The translations under genes and the position numbers were made by a program. Shown piece after piece: positions 54,182 through 63,471 of a DNA stretch of 64,000 nt. Every line of letters starts with the position of its first letter. Within the stretch, counting starts at the first letter, position 1. The notes below the pieces were generated by a model. It made no database searches and was not told the DNA's origin. It saw only the letters and a program-made list of their open reading frames with translations. The DNA comes from Lachnospiraceae bacterium (lineage in GTDB: Bacteria > Bacillota > Clostridia > Lachnospirales > Lachnospiraceae), in NCBI GenBank assembly GCA_017405805.1, contig JAFQZU010000005.1:1-64000 (forward strand). Reading direction: 5' to 3'.

Positions 54182-55769
54182 CAAACCTGAATCTGGGCAG
54201 AAAAAGACATGGAGCGGACGCAATTCGCTCCATGTCCAGTTTACAGTGATCTTTGTCCTCCTCATTCTGTGCGCCATCGGTCTGACATGGCTTTTGAACC
54301 ACTTTTTTCTCGAACAGTACTATCTGCGGGAACGGCAGAAGCGCCTTGTAAGCGACTACAATCTCCTGCAGGAGGCATCGAGGTCCGGGGAACTGGCTGA
54401 CGAATCGTTTGTCGAAAGTCTGCGGGAGATCGCAGACAGGGACGAAATCGGGATCGTCGTCATGGACAGCAATTCCTCCGCCGTGAGCGCCTATGTGACG
54501 GAGGATCAGACCCTCCTCCGCCGCATGTGGGATAACCTGCTGGGCGAGACGCCGGCGCTGCCCGACGATTACAGCGCGGAGAACGCACAGAACGGCAGCC
54601 GCACCCAGTATTACCTGGTCAGGACCGTGGAAAAGACGGAGAACTACCGGATCCAGATCGTTCTGGACAGCCGCCTCGGTATCCGGTATATGGAAATGTG
54701 GGGCATTCTGGAGGACGGGAGCGTTTTTCTGCTGCGCTGCGCCATCGAGAATCTCAGGCTGAGCACGGTCATCGCATCCCGCTTCCTTGCTTTGTCGGGC
54801 CTTTTCGTGGCGCTATTCGGGGCGGTGGCTGCCTATTTTCTCGCGGGCTATGTTTCCAAGCCTATACGGGACCTCACGGAGATCTCGGACCGCATGAAAA
54901 AACTGGATTTCAGCGCCAAGTATCAGGGCCGCAGCGGCAATGAGATCGCGGAGCTGGGCGAGAATATCAATGAGCTCTCCGGCATCCTCGAAGAGACCAT
55001 CGGAGAGCTTAAGAGCGCCAACCGCGAGCTCAAGGAGGATATCGCGCGGCGGGAGAAGGCTGAAGAAATGCGCCAGGAATTTCTGACCGGCGTTACGCAT
55101 GAGCTCAAGACGCCGCTTGCCCTGATCCAGGGCTATGCGGAGGGGCTCGCCGAGGGCGTGGCGGATGACCCGGAGAGCACCCGCTACTACTGCGATGTCA
55201 TCGTCGACGAATCAAAGCGCATGAACGGCATGGTACAGCGCCTCCTGACGCTGAATGAACTGGAATTCGGCCGGAGCAATGTGGAGATGGTGCGGTTTGA
55301 TCTGGTCATGCTGATCCGCGGGTATCTGGAGAGCGCCAAAACACTCGCCGTGCAAAGCGGCGTCAAAGTACTTTTTGACGTAACGGAACCGGTATACGTG
55401 TGGTCGGACGAGTTCCTGGTCAGGGAAGTTTTCTCCAACTACTATACCAACGCCATCCATCACGCGGAGGGCGACAGGGTCGTCGAGATCACGCTGCAGG
55501 AGCGGGGGGACTGTGTCCGGGTCAGCGTATTCAACACGGGCAGTCCGATCCCCGCGGAATCGCTGCCCCGCATCTGGGAGCAGTTCTACAAGGTCGACAA
55601 GGCGCGGACCCGCGCCTACGGCGGCAACGGCGTAGGATTATCCATCGTAAAGGCCATCATGGGGCTTTTGCAGAGAGACTTCGGCGCGGAGAATTATGAC
55701 AACGGCGTCATGTTCTGGTTCGAACTCGAGCGCGCCGGAAAGACCGAAAAGGGAAAGGAACAGGTTTAA
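54165..55769 (+). CDS. Membrane sensor histidine kinase
   Basis: A 534-residue sensor. TM1 lies at about 26-47 (FTVIFVLLILCAIGLTWLL), an extracytoplasmic sensing domain of ~150 residues follows, TM2 is at about 205-230, then a HAMP domain (VSKPIRDLTEIS), HisKA with phospho-acceptor His312 (VTHELKTPLAL) and HATPase_c (NYYTNAIHH as the N box; GNGVGLSIVKAI as G2). The start is the TTG at 54165, preceded by GGGG 7 bases upstream and overlapping the regulator gene; any earlier start would be inside the regulator domain and is not plausible. The ligand is unknown. Confidence 0.9.
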   Translation: MKKTADKPESGQKKTWSGRNSLHVQFTVIFVLLILCAIGLTWLLNHFFLEQYYLRERQKRLVSDYNLLQEASRSGELADESFVESLREIADRDEIGIVVMDSNSSAVSAYVTEDQTLLRRMWDNLLGETPALPDDYSAENAQNGSRTQYYLVRTVEKTENYRIQIVLDSRLGIRYMEMWGILEDGSVFLLRCAIENLRLSTVIASRFLALSGLFVALFGAVAAYFLAGYVSKPIRDLTEISDRMKKLDFSAKYQGRSGNEIAELGENINELSGILEETIGELKSANRELKEDIARREKAEEMRQEFLTGVTHELKTPLALIQGYAEGLAEGVADDPESTRYYCDVIVDESKRMNGMVQRLLTLNELEFGRSNVEMVRFDLVMLIRGYLESAKTLAVQSGVKVLFDVTEPVYVWSDEFLVREVFSNYYTNAIHHAEGDRVVEITLQERGDCVRVSVFNTGSPIPAESLPRIWEQFYKVDKARTRAYGGNGVGLSIVKAIMGLLQRDFGAENYDNGVMFWFELERAGKTEKGKEQV

Positions 55770-55772
55770 ATC

Positions 55773-56378
55773 ATGACTGTACTGATCGATTACGGAGCGG
55801 GCAATATACGCAGCGTGGAAAACGCCCTGCATTTTCTCTCTGAGGACAGCCTTCTCACTTCGGATCCGGATGCCGTTCTGCGGGCAGACCACATTATTCT
55901 TCCCGGCGTGGGCGCTTTTGGCGACGCCATGGAAAAGATCCGGGCCGCGGGTCTGGAGGAAGTGATCCGCGAGGCAGTAAACAGGAACATCCCTTTTCTG
56001 GGGATCTGCCTGGGGCTGCAGCTCCTGTTCGAGGAGAGCGATGAGAGTCCGGGCGTGAAGGGACTGGGCATCCTGAAGGGCACCGTAAAGCGGATCCCCG
56101 AAGGAGAGGGCAGAAAGGTGCCGCAGATCGGCTGGAACGACCTCTCTTATCCCAATCCCGGGAGGCTCTTTCAGGACATTCCGGAGCACAGCTATGTTTA
56201 TTTTGTCCATTCCTATTATCTGGAGGCGCGCGACCCGGAGATCGTGACGGCGCGCACCCGGTACGGCGTGGAGATCGACGCATCCGTGGAGAAGGGAAAT
56301 GTATTTGCCTGCCAGTTCCACCCCGAGAAGAGCGCTGACGTCGGAATGGCCGTCCTCAGGAATTTTCTGAAGGTCTGA
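55773..56378 (+). CDS. hisH: Imidazole glycerol phosphate synthase, glutaminase subunit
   Basis: A 201-residue class I glutamine amidotransferase with the triad Cys79 (GICLGLQLL), His and Glu in CQFHPEKSA. With HisF it converts PRFAR and glutamine to IGP and AICAR in histidine synthesis. Motifs DYGAGNIRSVENAL and LPGVGAFGDAM are canonical. It starts 4 bases after the histidine kinase stop; hisF follows after 25 bases. No other his genes are present in the window. Confidence 0.95.
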   Translation: MTVLIDYGAGNIRSVENALHFLSEDSLLTSDPDAVLRADHIILPGVGAFGDAMEKIRAAGLEEVIREAVNRNIPFLGICLGLQLLFEESDESPGVKGLGILKGTVKRIPEGEGRKVPQIGWNDLSYPNPGRLFQDIPEHSYVYFVHSYYLEARDPEIVTARTRYGVEIDASVEKGNVFACQFHPEKSADVGMAVLRNFLKV

Positions 56379-56403
56379 ACCGTTTTGACAGGAGGAATAA
56401 GAA

Positions 56404-57164
56404 ATGCTGACGAAACGAATCATTCCCTGTCTGGACGTGCATGCAGGAAATGTGGTAAAGGGTATCAATTTTGTCAATCTGCGCAACGCCGGGGACCCGG
56501 TGGAAGTGGGAGAGGCCTACTCGAAGGCCGGTGCGGACGAACTGGTCTTTCTGGATATCACGGCGACGAGCGACGCGAGAGAGACGGTGACGGACATGGT
56601 GCGGCGCGTCGCGGAGAGAGTCTTTATCCCGTTCACGGTGGGCGGCGGCATACGGACCGTCGACGATATGCGGGCCATCCTGCGCGAAGGGGCCGATAAG
56701 GTGTCCGTCAATTCCGCGGCCATCCTCCGTCCGGAGCTGATCAGTGAAGGCGCGGAGCGGTTTGGAAGCCAGTGCATTGTGGTGGCGATCGACGCAAGGC
56801 GCAGGGAGGACGGAAGCGGCTGGAATGTCTACCGGAGCGGCGGCAGGATCGACACCGGGCTGGACGCGGTCGAGTGGGCCCGCAAGGCGTGCCGCCTGGG
56901 AGCCGGCGAGATCCTGCTTACCAGTATGGACGGCGACGGCACAAAGAACGGATATGACCTGGCGCTCACCCGCACCATCGCCGAGGCGGTCTCTGTGCCG
57001 GTCATCGCGTCGGGCGGTGCAGGGACCATGGAACATTTTTACGAGGCACTCACGGAGGGAAAAGCGGATGCGGCACTGGCAGCCTCCCTTTCCACTTTAA
57101 AGAGCTCGAGATCTCACAGGTGAAAGAATATCTGCGCGAAAAAGGAGTCTCTGTCAGACTATAG
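56404..57164 (+). pseudogene. hisF: Imidazole glycerol phosphate synthase cyclase subunit, 3' frameshift
   Basis: The barrel protein His[65 protein letters not shown] and VIASGGAG with the normal spacing. The reading frame ends at a TGA at 57121-57123 after ASL followed by an abnormal [10 protein letters not shown]. Adding one T to the TTT run at 57089-57091 gives the expected ending [20 protein letters not shown], then KGVSVRL and a stop at 57162-57164, so only one base is missing. Catalytic residues (Asp11- and Asp130-type) lie before the break, so the truncated form might keep part of its function; the final helix is lost or replaced. Confidence 0.85.
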
Positions 57165-57178
57165 GACCGGGGGGTGAA

Positions 57179-58735
57179 ATGGCAATGAAGAACAAAAAAA
57201 GAAAAAAACCGAACAATAAACCCAAAAACAGGGAATCCGTTATGATCCGGAAAGAAGAACCGGTTGAAGCGATTGATTCCGAGCCTGTATTTTCCTATTT
57301 CAGGGAAATCTGCGCCATCCCGCACGGATCCGGCCACACCGCCGCGATCAGTGAATATCTGGTCAGCTTTGCCAAAGAGCACGGCTATCCGTTCAGGAAG
57401 GACAGCACCGACAATGTCGTGATCTTCTGCCCGGCCAGCCCCGGACTGGAGAACGCGGAGCCCCTGATCCTGCAGGGCCACATGGATATGGTCCTGGAAA
57501 AAGAGAGCGGCAAAGAGATCGACATGGTCACGGAACCGATCACGGTCATCGAGGAGGGAGACTGGATCCGCGCTGACGGCACGACCCTGGGCGGAGACGA
57601 CGGGATCGCCGTCGCCATGATGCTGGCCCTTATGGACGACCGGACGATCCGCCGCCCTCCGCTGGAGTGTATTATTACGGCGGACGAGGAGACCGGGATG
57701 ATCGGCGCGCAGGCACTGGATCTCTCGGGGATCAAGGGACGTAAGATGATCAACATCGATTCCGAGCAGGAGGGCATTATCACTGCGGGCTGCGCGGGCG
57801 GCGCGGAAGTGCACCAGAAACTCCGGATGCGGAGAAAAGAGCGCGAAGGCTTCCCGCTTTCGATCCGGGTCAGCGGCCTTCTGGGCGGTCATTCCGGCGA
57901 AGCGATCCGTCTGGGCAGGGCTAACGCTGTCTACGTACTGGGCAGGCTTCTCTACGAGCTGCTCGGACACTGCAAGTTCCGTCTGGTCGCGTTTGAAGGC
58001 GGCGGAAAGGACAACGCGATCCCGAGAGAGGCCTGCGCGCAGATCCTTCTGTCCCGCAGAGACGGCGAAGAGGACCGGATGCAGCAGATCATCGCGCAGG
58101 TCAAGGCGATCGGCGAGACGCTCCGGCACGAATTTGAGCTGACGGATCCCGGCATGGAGATCAGCTGCGAAGAAAATGACACGGTGCTGACGACAGAAGC
58201 ATTCTCCCGCAAGGCGACGCTGGACTGCCTGCGGTATCTGATGACGCTGCCGGACGGCGTCCTCGCTTACAGTCCTTCTTTTGCCGGTCTCCCGCAGACT
58301 TCTTTGAACCTCGGCATCCTTCGGACGGAGGAAGACGGGATCAAAACGGTCTTCCTGGTCCGGAGCAGCATCGAATCCCAGAAGCGGATGCTTGTCGAAA
58401 AGCTCCACTGCGCGGCCTACGGTTATGGCGCCGGCAGCAAGGTGGTCGGAACCTATCCCGCATGGGAGTACAAGGCGCATTCTCCTTTCCGCGATACGGT
58501 CGCCGCTCTCTACGAGCAGGAGACGGGAAAAGCGCCCGAAGTGGCAGTGATCCACGGCGGTCTGGAGTGCGGTCTTTTGTCCGCAAAGATCCCCGGCCTG
58601 GAATGCGTGTCCATAGGCCCTGATCTCATCGATATCCACACGCCTGCAGAGAGACTGAGCCGCTCCTCCACGGAGCGCCTGTGGAAGTTCCTCCGCTCGC
58701 TGGTGCAGCATCTGGCAGAAGCATCCCCGGAATAA
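57179..58735 (+). CDS. pepD: Aminoacyl-histidine dipeptidase-like (M20, PepD)
   Basis: A 518-residue M20/M28-type dipeptidase. Metal-binding motifs: LQGHMDMV (His-Asp), GTTLGGDDGIAV, ITADEETGM (catalytic Glu pair) and NIDSEQEG. The beta-sheet dimer insert and the HGGLECG late motif are also there. The first ~20 residues (MKNKKRKKPNNKPKNRES) are a basic, lysine-rich extension; a start at 57242 (MIRKEEPVEA) would give the family's usual N-terminus, but the first ATG has a better Shine-Dalgarno (GGGGGGTGAA). Cytosolic. Confidence 0.9.
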   Translation: MAMKNKKRKKPNNKPKNRESVMIRKEEPVEAIDSEPVFSYFREICAIPHGSGHTAAISEYLVSFAKEHGYPFRKDSTDNVVIFCPASPGLENAEPLILQGHMDMVLEKESGKEIDMVTEPITVIEEGDWIRADGTTLGGDDGIAVAMMLALMDDRTIRRPPLECIITADEETGMIGAQALDLSGIKGRKMINIDSEQEGIITAGCAGGAEVHQKLRMRRKEREGFPLSIRVSGLLGGHSGEAIRLGRANAVYVLGRLLYELLGHCKFRLVAFEGGGKDNAIPREACAQILLSRRDGEEDRMQQIIAQVKAIGETLRHEFELTDPGMEISCEENDTVLTTEAFSRKATLDCLRYLMTLPDGVLAYSPSFAGLPQTSLNLGILRTEEDGIKTVFLVRSSIESQKRMLVEKLHCAAYGYGAGSKVVGTYPAWEYKAHSPFRDTVAALYEQETGKAPEVAVIHGGLECGLLSAKIPGLECVSIGPDLIDIHTPAERLSRSSTERLWKFLRSLVQHLAEASPE

Positions 58736-58764
58736 CGGCGGAAGCATGATAAAGGAGGCCGATC

Positions 58765-59445
58765 ATGGCGGCGATCACCGGAGATTGGCTGGCGGCAGTG
58801 CAGCCGGAATTTAAAAAACCCTATTATAAGGACTTGTACCGTTTTGTCGCGCAGGAGTACAGGACAAGGCAGATCTTTCCGCCGCCGCAGGACATCTTCA
58901 ACGCCCTGCACCTGACGCCTCTGAAGAAGGTCAAAGTGGTCATTCTGGGGCAGGATCCCTATCACAATGTGCACCAGGCGCACGGGCTGAGTTTTTCCGT
59001 GCCGGCGGACCAGCCGGACATCCCGCCCTCCCTGGTCAATATCTACAGAGAGCTTCACGACGATCTGGGCTGTCGGATGCCGGACAACGGGAACCTCGTG
59101 CCCTGGGCAAAACAGGGCGTACTGCTCCTCAATACCGTACTCACCGTGCGCGCCCACGAGGCGGGCTCCCACAGGCACCGCGGGTGGGAGCAGTTTACGG
59201 ACGCGATCATCGAAGCCGTAAACGGGCAGGACAGGCCCATCGTTTACATGCTCTGGGGGTCGCCTGCACAGAGCAAGGCGCCCATGCTGACCAACCCGCG
59301 GCACCTGGTCCTTCGCGCGCCGCATCCCAGTCCGCTTTCCGCATACCGGGGCTTTTTCGGCTGCCGGCACTTCAGCACCTGCAACCGGTTCCTGGAGGAA
59401 CACGGCGTGGAGCCGGTGAACTGGCAGATCCCGAACATTCACTGA
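58765..59445 (+). CDS. ung: Uracil-DNA glycosylase
   Basis: A 226-residue family 1 glycosylase that removes uracil from DNA. Motif A GQDPYHN (catalytic Asp), water-activating and uracil-pocket stretches LLLNTVLTV and the late HPSPLSAYRGFFGC (Leu intercalation loop with the catalytic His) are exact matches. Full length. AAAGGAGG precedes the ATG. It has a separate short leader from pepD. Confidence 0.96.
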   Translation: MAAITGDWLAAVQPEFKKPYYKDLYRFVAQEYRTRQIFPPPQDIFNALHLTPLKKVKVVILGQDPYHNVHQAHGLSFSVPADQPDIPPSLVNIYRELHDDLGCRMPDNGNLVPWAKQGVLLLNTVLTVRAHEAGSHRHRGWEQFTDAIIEAVNGQDRPIVYMLWGSPAQSKAPMLTNPRHLVLRAPHPSPLSAYRGFFGCRHFSTCNRFLEEHGVEPVNWQIPNIH

Positions 59446-59489
59446 AGGGGCGTACGCGCCCGTGAACAAGAGAAAGAGAGAGTAACGAT

Positions 59490-60359
59490 ATGGTATATGA
59501 AGGCGATGTCTACAGACCGCCCAGCGAAGCGCACAGCCTGATCATCCAGGTCACGATCGGCTGCTCCCACAATACATGCACTTTCTGCTATATGTACACC
59601 GACAAACGCTTCCGCATCAGGAAACGGGAGGAGATCCTGCAGGATCTCGAGGAGTGCAGCCGGCTCTATAAGAATTATGTCAGAAGAGTGTTTTTTGCCG
59701 ACGGCGACGCCCTGATCGTACGCACGGAGCTCCTGCTTGAACTGCTGGAATATGTGCGGACGCACTTTCCTTACGCGGAGCGCGTGACGGCTTACGGAAC
59801 GGCTTCCGATGTCCTGCGCAAATCCGAGGACGAGCTGAAAGCCCTGCGGGCCGCCGGACTGACTATGGTCTATCTCGGGGCGGAATCCGGGGACGACGAC
59901 ATCCTGCTGCATATTAAGAAGGGACAGACCGCACAGGAACTCATCGACGCGGGACAGAAACTCAAGCGCTGCGGCATCCAGACCTCGGTCACTCTGATCT
60001 CGGGCCTTGGCGGTCCCGAGGGCATGGAGCGCCACGCACTGGCAAGCGCGCGTCTGATCAACGAGATGAATCCCGAATACGCTTCGATCCTCTCGCTGCA
60101 GGTGCCTGAGAACACGCCCATGGCACAGGAGATCGCCTGCGGGGAGATGCGGCTGCTCACGGCGGATGAGACGGTGGACGAGACGGAGATCTTCCTCCGC
60201 GCCATCGATTCCCCCGGCACGGTCTTTCGCTCCAATCACGCCTCCAATTACGTGGCGCTGGCCGGGACCTTCAATCAGGACATCCCCGCCATGCTGGCAC
60301 AGCTGGAGGAAGCCAAAAAACGGAGACAGTACCGGCCCGACTGGATGCGCGCCTTATAA
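59490..60359 (+). CDS. Radical SAM protein
   Basis: A 289-residue radical SAM enzyme with a CX4CX2C cluster site (GCSHNTCTFC, residues ~28-37), a wide-spread clostridial family of unknown reaction (COG1032-like without a B12 domain). ADGDAL and GAESGDDDIL are the later SAM-binding stretches. Its job is unknown. It precedes a YdcF-like gene by 5 bases and is probably cotranscribed with it. Confidence 0.8.
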   Translation: MVYEGDVYRPPSEAHSLIIQVTIGCSHNTCTFCYMYTDKRFRIRKREEILQDLEECSRLYKNYVRRVFFADGDALIVRTELLLELLEYVRTHFPYAERVTAYGTASDVLRKSEDELKALRAAGLTMVYLGAESGDDDILLHIKKGQTAQELIDAGQKLKRCGIQTSVTLISGLGGPEGMERHALASARLINEMNPEYASILSLQVPENTPMAQEIACGEMRLLTADETVDETEIFLRAIDSPGTVFRSNHASNYVALAGTFNQDIPAMLAQLEEAKKRRQYRPDWMRAL

Positions 60360-60364
60360 AGAGT

Positions 60365-61108
60365 ATGTATATCTGTATTTTTCTCGCGATTTTATGCACG
60401 GCTTACGGGACGGTCGTAATGGCCGCCCGTACCGGATCCTCTTTTTTTGCCATGTGGTATTTGCTGGCCGCCGTATGGGCGGCAGCCGCCGCAGTGCTCC
60501 GTTTCGGCCTGATCCGGAGGATCCCCTGGCAAATCCGTGGCGCCGCGGCCGTGATCATCATGGCAGGCCTGGCCGTTTTGATCGTGCTTCAGCTCCGGAT
60601 CCTGGATCATTTTCGTGATGCCGGCGCGCCTGACCTCGATATTCTGATCGTTCTCGGCGCACAGGTAAAAGAGAGCGGCCCCAGCACCGTCCTGCGGTAC
60701 AGACTGGATACGGCGGCGGCCTATCTCAGAAAAAATCCCCGCACCCTGTGTATCGTGTCCGGCGGGAAGGGCGCCAACGAATCCTTTTCCGAGGCGGAGG
60801 GAATGAAAGATTATCTCATCCGTGCCGGGATCGCAGGGGAGCGGATCCTGACGGAGGACAGATCGCGCAATACCTCCGAAAATATTGCGTACAGCATGCA
60901 GCTCCTGGATCCGGAACGGGACAGGACGGGGTTCGTGACCAATGATTTTCACGTGTACCGCGGATATTCACTGGCGAAGAAGGCGGGCATACGAAACGTG
61001 TGCGGCATCGCCGCGCCCTCCACGCCATTGTTTTTGCCCAACAACATGATGCGGGAATGCGTCGGTATCATTAAGGATGTGCTGATGGGCAATATGCGCT
61101 TATTTTAA
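60365..61108 (+). CDS. YdcF/SanA-family membrane protein
   Basis: A 247-residue protein. Three hydrophobic segments in the first ~80 residues, followed by a DUF218/YdcF domain: LIVLGAQV, YRLDTAAAYL, VSGGKGANE, LTEDRSRNTSENI and VTNDFHVYR. This Rossmann-like domain occurs in ElyC/SanA proteins linked to envelope integrity; the substrate is unknown. It ends at a bidirectional terminator shared with the converging antiporter gene. Confidence 0.85.
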   Translation: MYICIFLAILCTAYGTVVMAARTGSSFFAMWYLLAAVWAAAAAVLRFGLIRRIPWQIRGAAAVIIMAGLAVLIVLQLRILDHFRDAGAPDLDILIVLGAQVKESGPSTVLRYRLDTAAAYLRKNPRTLCIVSGGKGANESFSEAEGMKDYLIRAGIAGERILTEDRSRNTSENIAYSMQLLDPERDRTGFVTNDFHVYRGYSLAKKAGIRNVCGIAAPSTPLFLPNNMMRECVGIIKDVLMGNMRLF

Positions 61109-61125
61109 AAATAATGTTCCGTCAA

Positions 61126-61152
61126 AAAAACCTGCCGGCCGGCAGGTTTTTC
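61126..61152. terminator. Bidirectional terminator
   Basis: A perfect palindrome AAACCTGCCGG|CCGGCAGGTTT (61128-61149) flanked by A-run on the left and T-run on the right ends both the ydcF-like gene (plus) and the CLC gene (minus). Confidence 0.9.
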
Positions 61153-61158
61153 TCGCGT

Positions 61159-62475
61159 TCAGTCATGTATGGGGCTGTCGATCTCCCCTGGTTCAAATTT
61201 GGAATACAGGATTTTCTGGCTGTGGTAGAGCCCGAAATGTCCCGACGTCATATAGGCGATGGCGGCGCCGAGGAAGCAGAAGGGCATGCCCGCAAATCCG
61301 AACATCTCGAAGCAGATCAGGATGGAAGCGATGGGGCAGTTGGTCACGCCGCAGAACATGCATCCCATTCCGACGGCGGCCCAGATGGCGGTACCGGATG
61401 TCCCGAGAGCGCTCATCCCGGGCAGGAAAGCAAGCGCCGGCGCAGCTGCCGCAACGAGCCTTCCGAACAGTGTACCGAAAGTAGCGCCGACAAAAAGGGA
61501 CGGGACGATCTCGCCCCCCTTAAAGCCGCCGGACAAAGTGACGGCGGTAAAAAGCATCTTCAGTAAAAATGCGTAGGCGGGGATCAGCGCAGCCTCCTCT
61601 TCAAAGCACATCTCGATGACCGGCGCGCCCGCCCCGTTGTAGGTCTGGCTGCCGACGAGAAGCGTCATGACGATCAGCGCGACGGCACACAGGACTATGC
61701 GCAGGTATTCGTTGCGAAACCGCTGTTCCACAAAGTGCTCCGTCCGGTGGAGAAATACGCAGAAGAAGGTGCTGAGCAGACCGCACAGGGCGGACAGCGC
61801 TACGGTGAGCACTGCCGTGAGAGGCGTAAAAGCGGGTGCCGCTTCGATCACATAAGTCTCCGGTCCAAGACCGAAAAGGGAGGCCACGGCGCGCGCCGTC
61901 AGAGCCGATATGGCGCAGGGGACCAGTGCCGAGTCATAGATGAGGCCGACGGTGCTGACTTCGATCGCAAAAATGGCAGCCGCAAGAGGCGTCCCGAAGA
62001 GGGCGGAGAAAGCGGCGCTCATGCCGCACATGATGACGCGCCGCCGCTCATTGGAGTGGAAGCGGAAGAGCCTCCCCATCATGTCGCTGATACTGCCGCC
62101 CAGCTGCAGTGCCGCTCCTTCGCGCCCGGCGCTGCCGCCGCCCAGATGGGTGAGGACCGTGGACAAAAAGATGAGGGGCGCCATCTGCGGGGGCACGTGT
62201 TCCCCGCTCCGGATTGCCGAGATCACGGTATTGGTACCCTTGTCCTCACGGCTGCCGATCCGGTGGTAGCAGAAGATGATGGCGCATCCCAGCAGGGGAA
62301 GCAGAAAGAGAACCTGCGGATGGGCATCGCGCAGGTTCGTTGCAAATCGAATGGCTATGGCAAAAAGACTGCCGAAAAGGCCGATCACAAGTCCGCAGAC
62401 GGTTCCGAAGAGGATCCATCGGACGGACGCGATCGATGCCGGTTTCCAACTGTAACTGTGTTCAGTGCTGTTCAT
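61159..62475 (-). CDS. CLC-family antiporter, CLC-F-like (fluoride/proton)
   Basis: A 438-residue, ~10-helix CLC protein. The gating-glutamate motif is GREGAALQLGG (in place of GREGP), and the selectivity segment reads GGFKGGEIVPSLFVGA. GFKGGE is characteristic, to my knowledge, of the CLC-F clade of F-/H+ antiporters, where the Glu is a proton/ion-path residue (normal CLCs have GxFxP here). Gene is in an operon with the guanylate-kinase-like gene upstream (22-base gap). No fluoride riboswitch was found in front of that operon. It could also be a divergent Cl- transporter. Confidence 0.75.
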   Translation of the reverse strand: MNSTEHSYSWKPASIASVRWILFGTVCGLVIGLFGSLFAIAIRFATNLRDAHPQVLFLLPLLGCAIIFCYHRIGSREDKGTNTVISAIRSGEHVPPQMAPLIFLSTVLTHLGGGSAGREGAALQLGGSISDMMGRLFRFHSNERRRVIMCGMSAAFSALFGTPLAAAIFAIEVSTVGLIYDSALVPCAISALTARAVASLFGLGPETYVIEAAPAFTPLTAVLTVALSALCGLLSTFFCVFLHRTEHFVEQRFRNEYLRIVLCAVALIVMTLLVGSQTYNGAGAPVIEMCFEEEAALIPAYAFLLKMLFTAVTLSGGFKGGEIVPSLFVGATFGTLFGRLVAAAAPALAFLPGMSALGTSGTAIWAAVGMGCMFCGVTNCPIASILICFEMFGFAGMPFCFLGAAIAYMTSGHFGLYHSQKILYSKFEPGEIDSPIHD

Positions 62476-62497
62476 GACGTTTTATGTCCCGAATACC

Positions 62498-63175
62498 TCA
62501 GATCTCTTTGAGCTCATCCACAAAGTGGGACTGGATCTCGCTCTCCACGTAACTGTCGATGAATTTCTTCATCATGTGCTTCGCATAGCGGTTTCCGTGA
62601 ATGATCTGTCCGAGACGACGGACGGATTTCTCGACGGTGTCGTTGACCAGGACATAGTCGAACTGGTCGGCGCAGAGGATCTGCTCCTGCGCATGGATCA
62701 GACGATCCTCCAGCTCTTCCGTACTCTTGGCCCTGAGCCGGATACGCTCTTCCAGCTCCTCCCAGGTAGGCGTCACGAAGAAAATGAGGGTCGCGTCGGA
62801 GTACTGTGCTTTCACGCGCATGGAACCGACCACATCCTCGATCAGGATCACGTTCCGGCCCTGGGAGCGGAGCGTCTCGATCGCATGTTTTGTGGATCCG
62901 TATCCGATCTTATTATAATACGTATAATCCACGAGCTGGCGGCTGCGGATCATCTGGTCGAATTCCTTGTGGGAAATAAAAAAGTGTTCCCTGCCGTCCT
63001 CTTCTCCCGGACGCATGGCGCGCGTCGTGACAGTGGGGCATTTGACTGCGACAGGGTGAAGCTTCAGATACTCTCTGACCAGCGTCCTTTTACCAACGCC
63101 GGCAGGACCCGATATGACGATCAGCTGCCCGTATGCACCGATTTGATCCAGGTAATCCATCCTGTGTTCTTCCAT
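62498..63175 (-). CDS. Guanylate kinase-like protein
   Basis: A 225-residue P-loop kinase. P-loop GPAGVGKRT (near residue 25), GMP-binding TVTTRAMRPGEEDGREHFF, lid and IEDVVGSMRVK. It follows the guanylate kinase (Gmk) pattern but the N-terminus and C-terminus carry ~20 extra residues, and the Arg in GKRT is atypical for GKST. It could be the cell's Gmk or a paralogue; no second copy is visible in the window. The start at 63175 follows GGGAGG. Confidence 0.75.
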   Translation of the reverse strand: MEEHRMDYLDQIGAYGQLIVISGPAGVGKRTLVREYLKLHPVAVKCPTVTTRAMRPGEEDGREHFFISHKEFDQMIRSRQLVDYTYYNKIGYGSTKHAIETLRSQGRNVILIEDVVGSMRVKAQYSDATLIFFVTPTWEELEERIRLRAKSTEELEDRLIHAQEQILCADQFDYVLVNDTVEKSVRRLGQIIHGNRYAKHMMKKFIDSYVESEIQSHFVDELKEI

Positions 63176-63471
63176 ATTTTTAACCTCCCATCCCCTGCAT
63201 TTACAGCTTGGTAATAGAAAATCGGTTATAAAAATAATATCATAAATATCCATTATTCTCAATCATAACAAAGATTCAATAGTTTACATTGTTAATTGCT
63301 ATTTGACGTATCCTTGTCTATTGTGTAAAAATTAACGCAAACAGGTTAATTATTTCACCGGCATCTTTTCATGTTTCCGGTGATTTGATACAATATTAAC
63401 GTTTACCTGATGTAAATCGCCAGTGTAAGGGATTATTATCGTTGTTGAATGTCTGTTCAACAGAAAGTGTG
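63176..63471. promoter_or_regulatory. AT-rich divergent region (gmk-like / NfnA)
   Basis: About 300 bases without a gene. TACAAT (63389-63394) with a weak TTTTCA -35 (63366-63371) may be the NfnA promoter. A partial dyad, TTGTGTAAAA-ATTAACGCAA (63321-63340), resembles a Rex-type redox operator only loosely. A CACCGG/CCGGTG hairpin (63356-63382) lies close to the promoter. The region is much more AT-rich than the surrounding genes. No regulator can be assigned. Confidence 0.4.

Noticed and set aside
63176..63471. Fluoride riboswitch for the gmk-like/CLC operon
   Set aside because: The minus strand contains GGGGATGGGAGG but none of the other conserved fluoride-riboswitch elements; the purine stretch is the ribosome site of the gmk-like gene.
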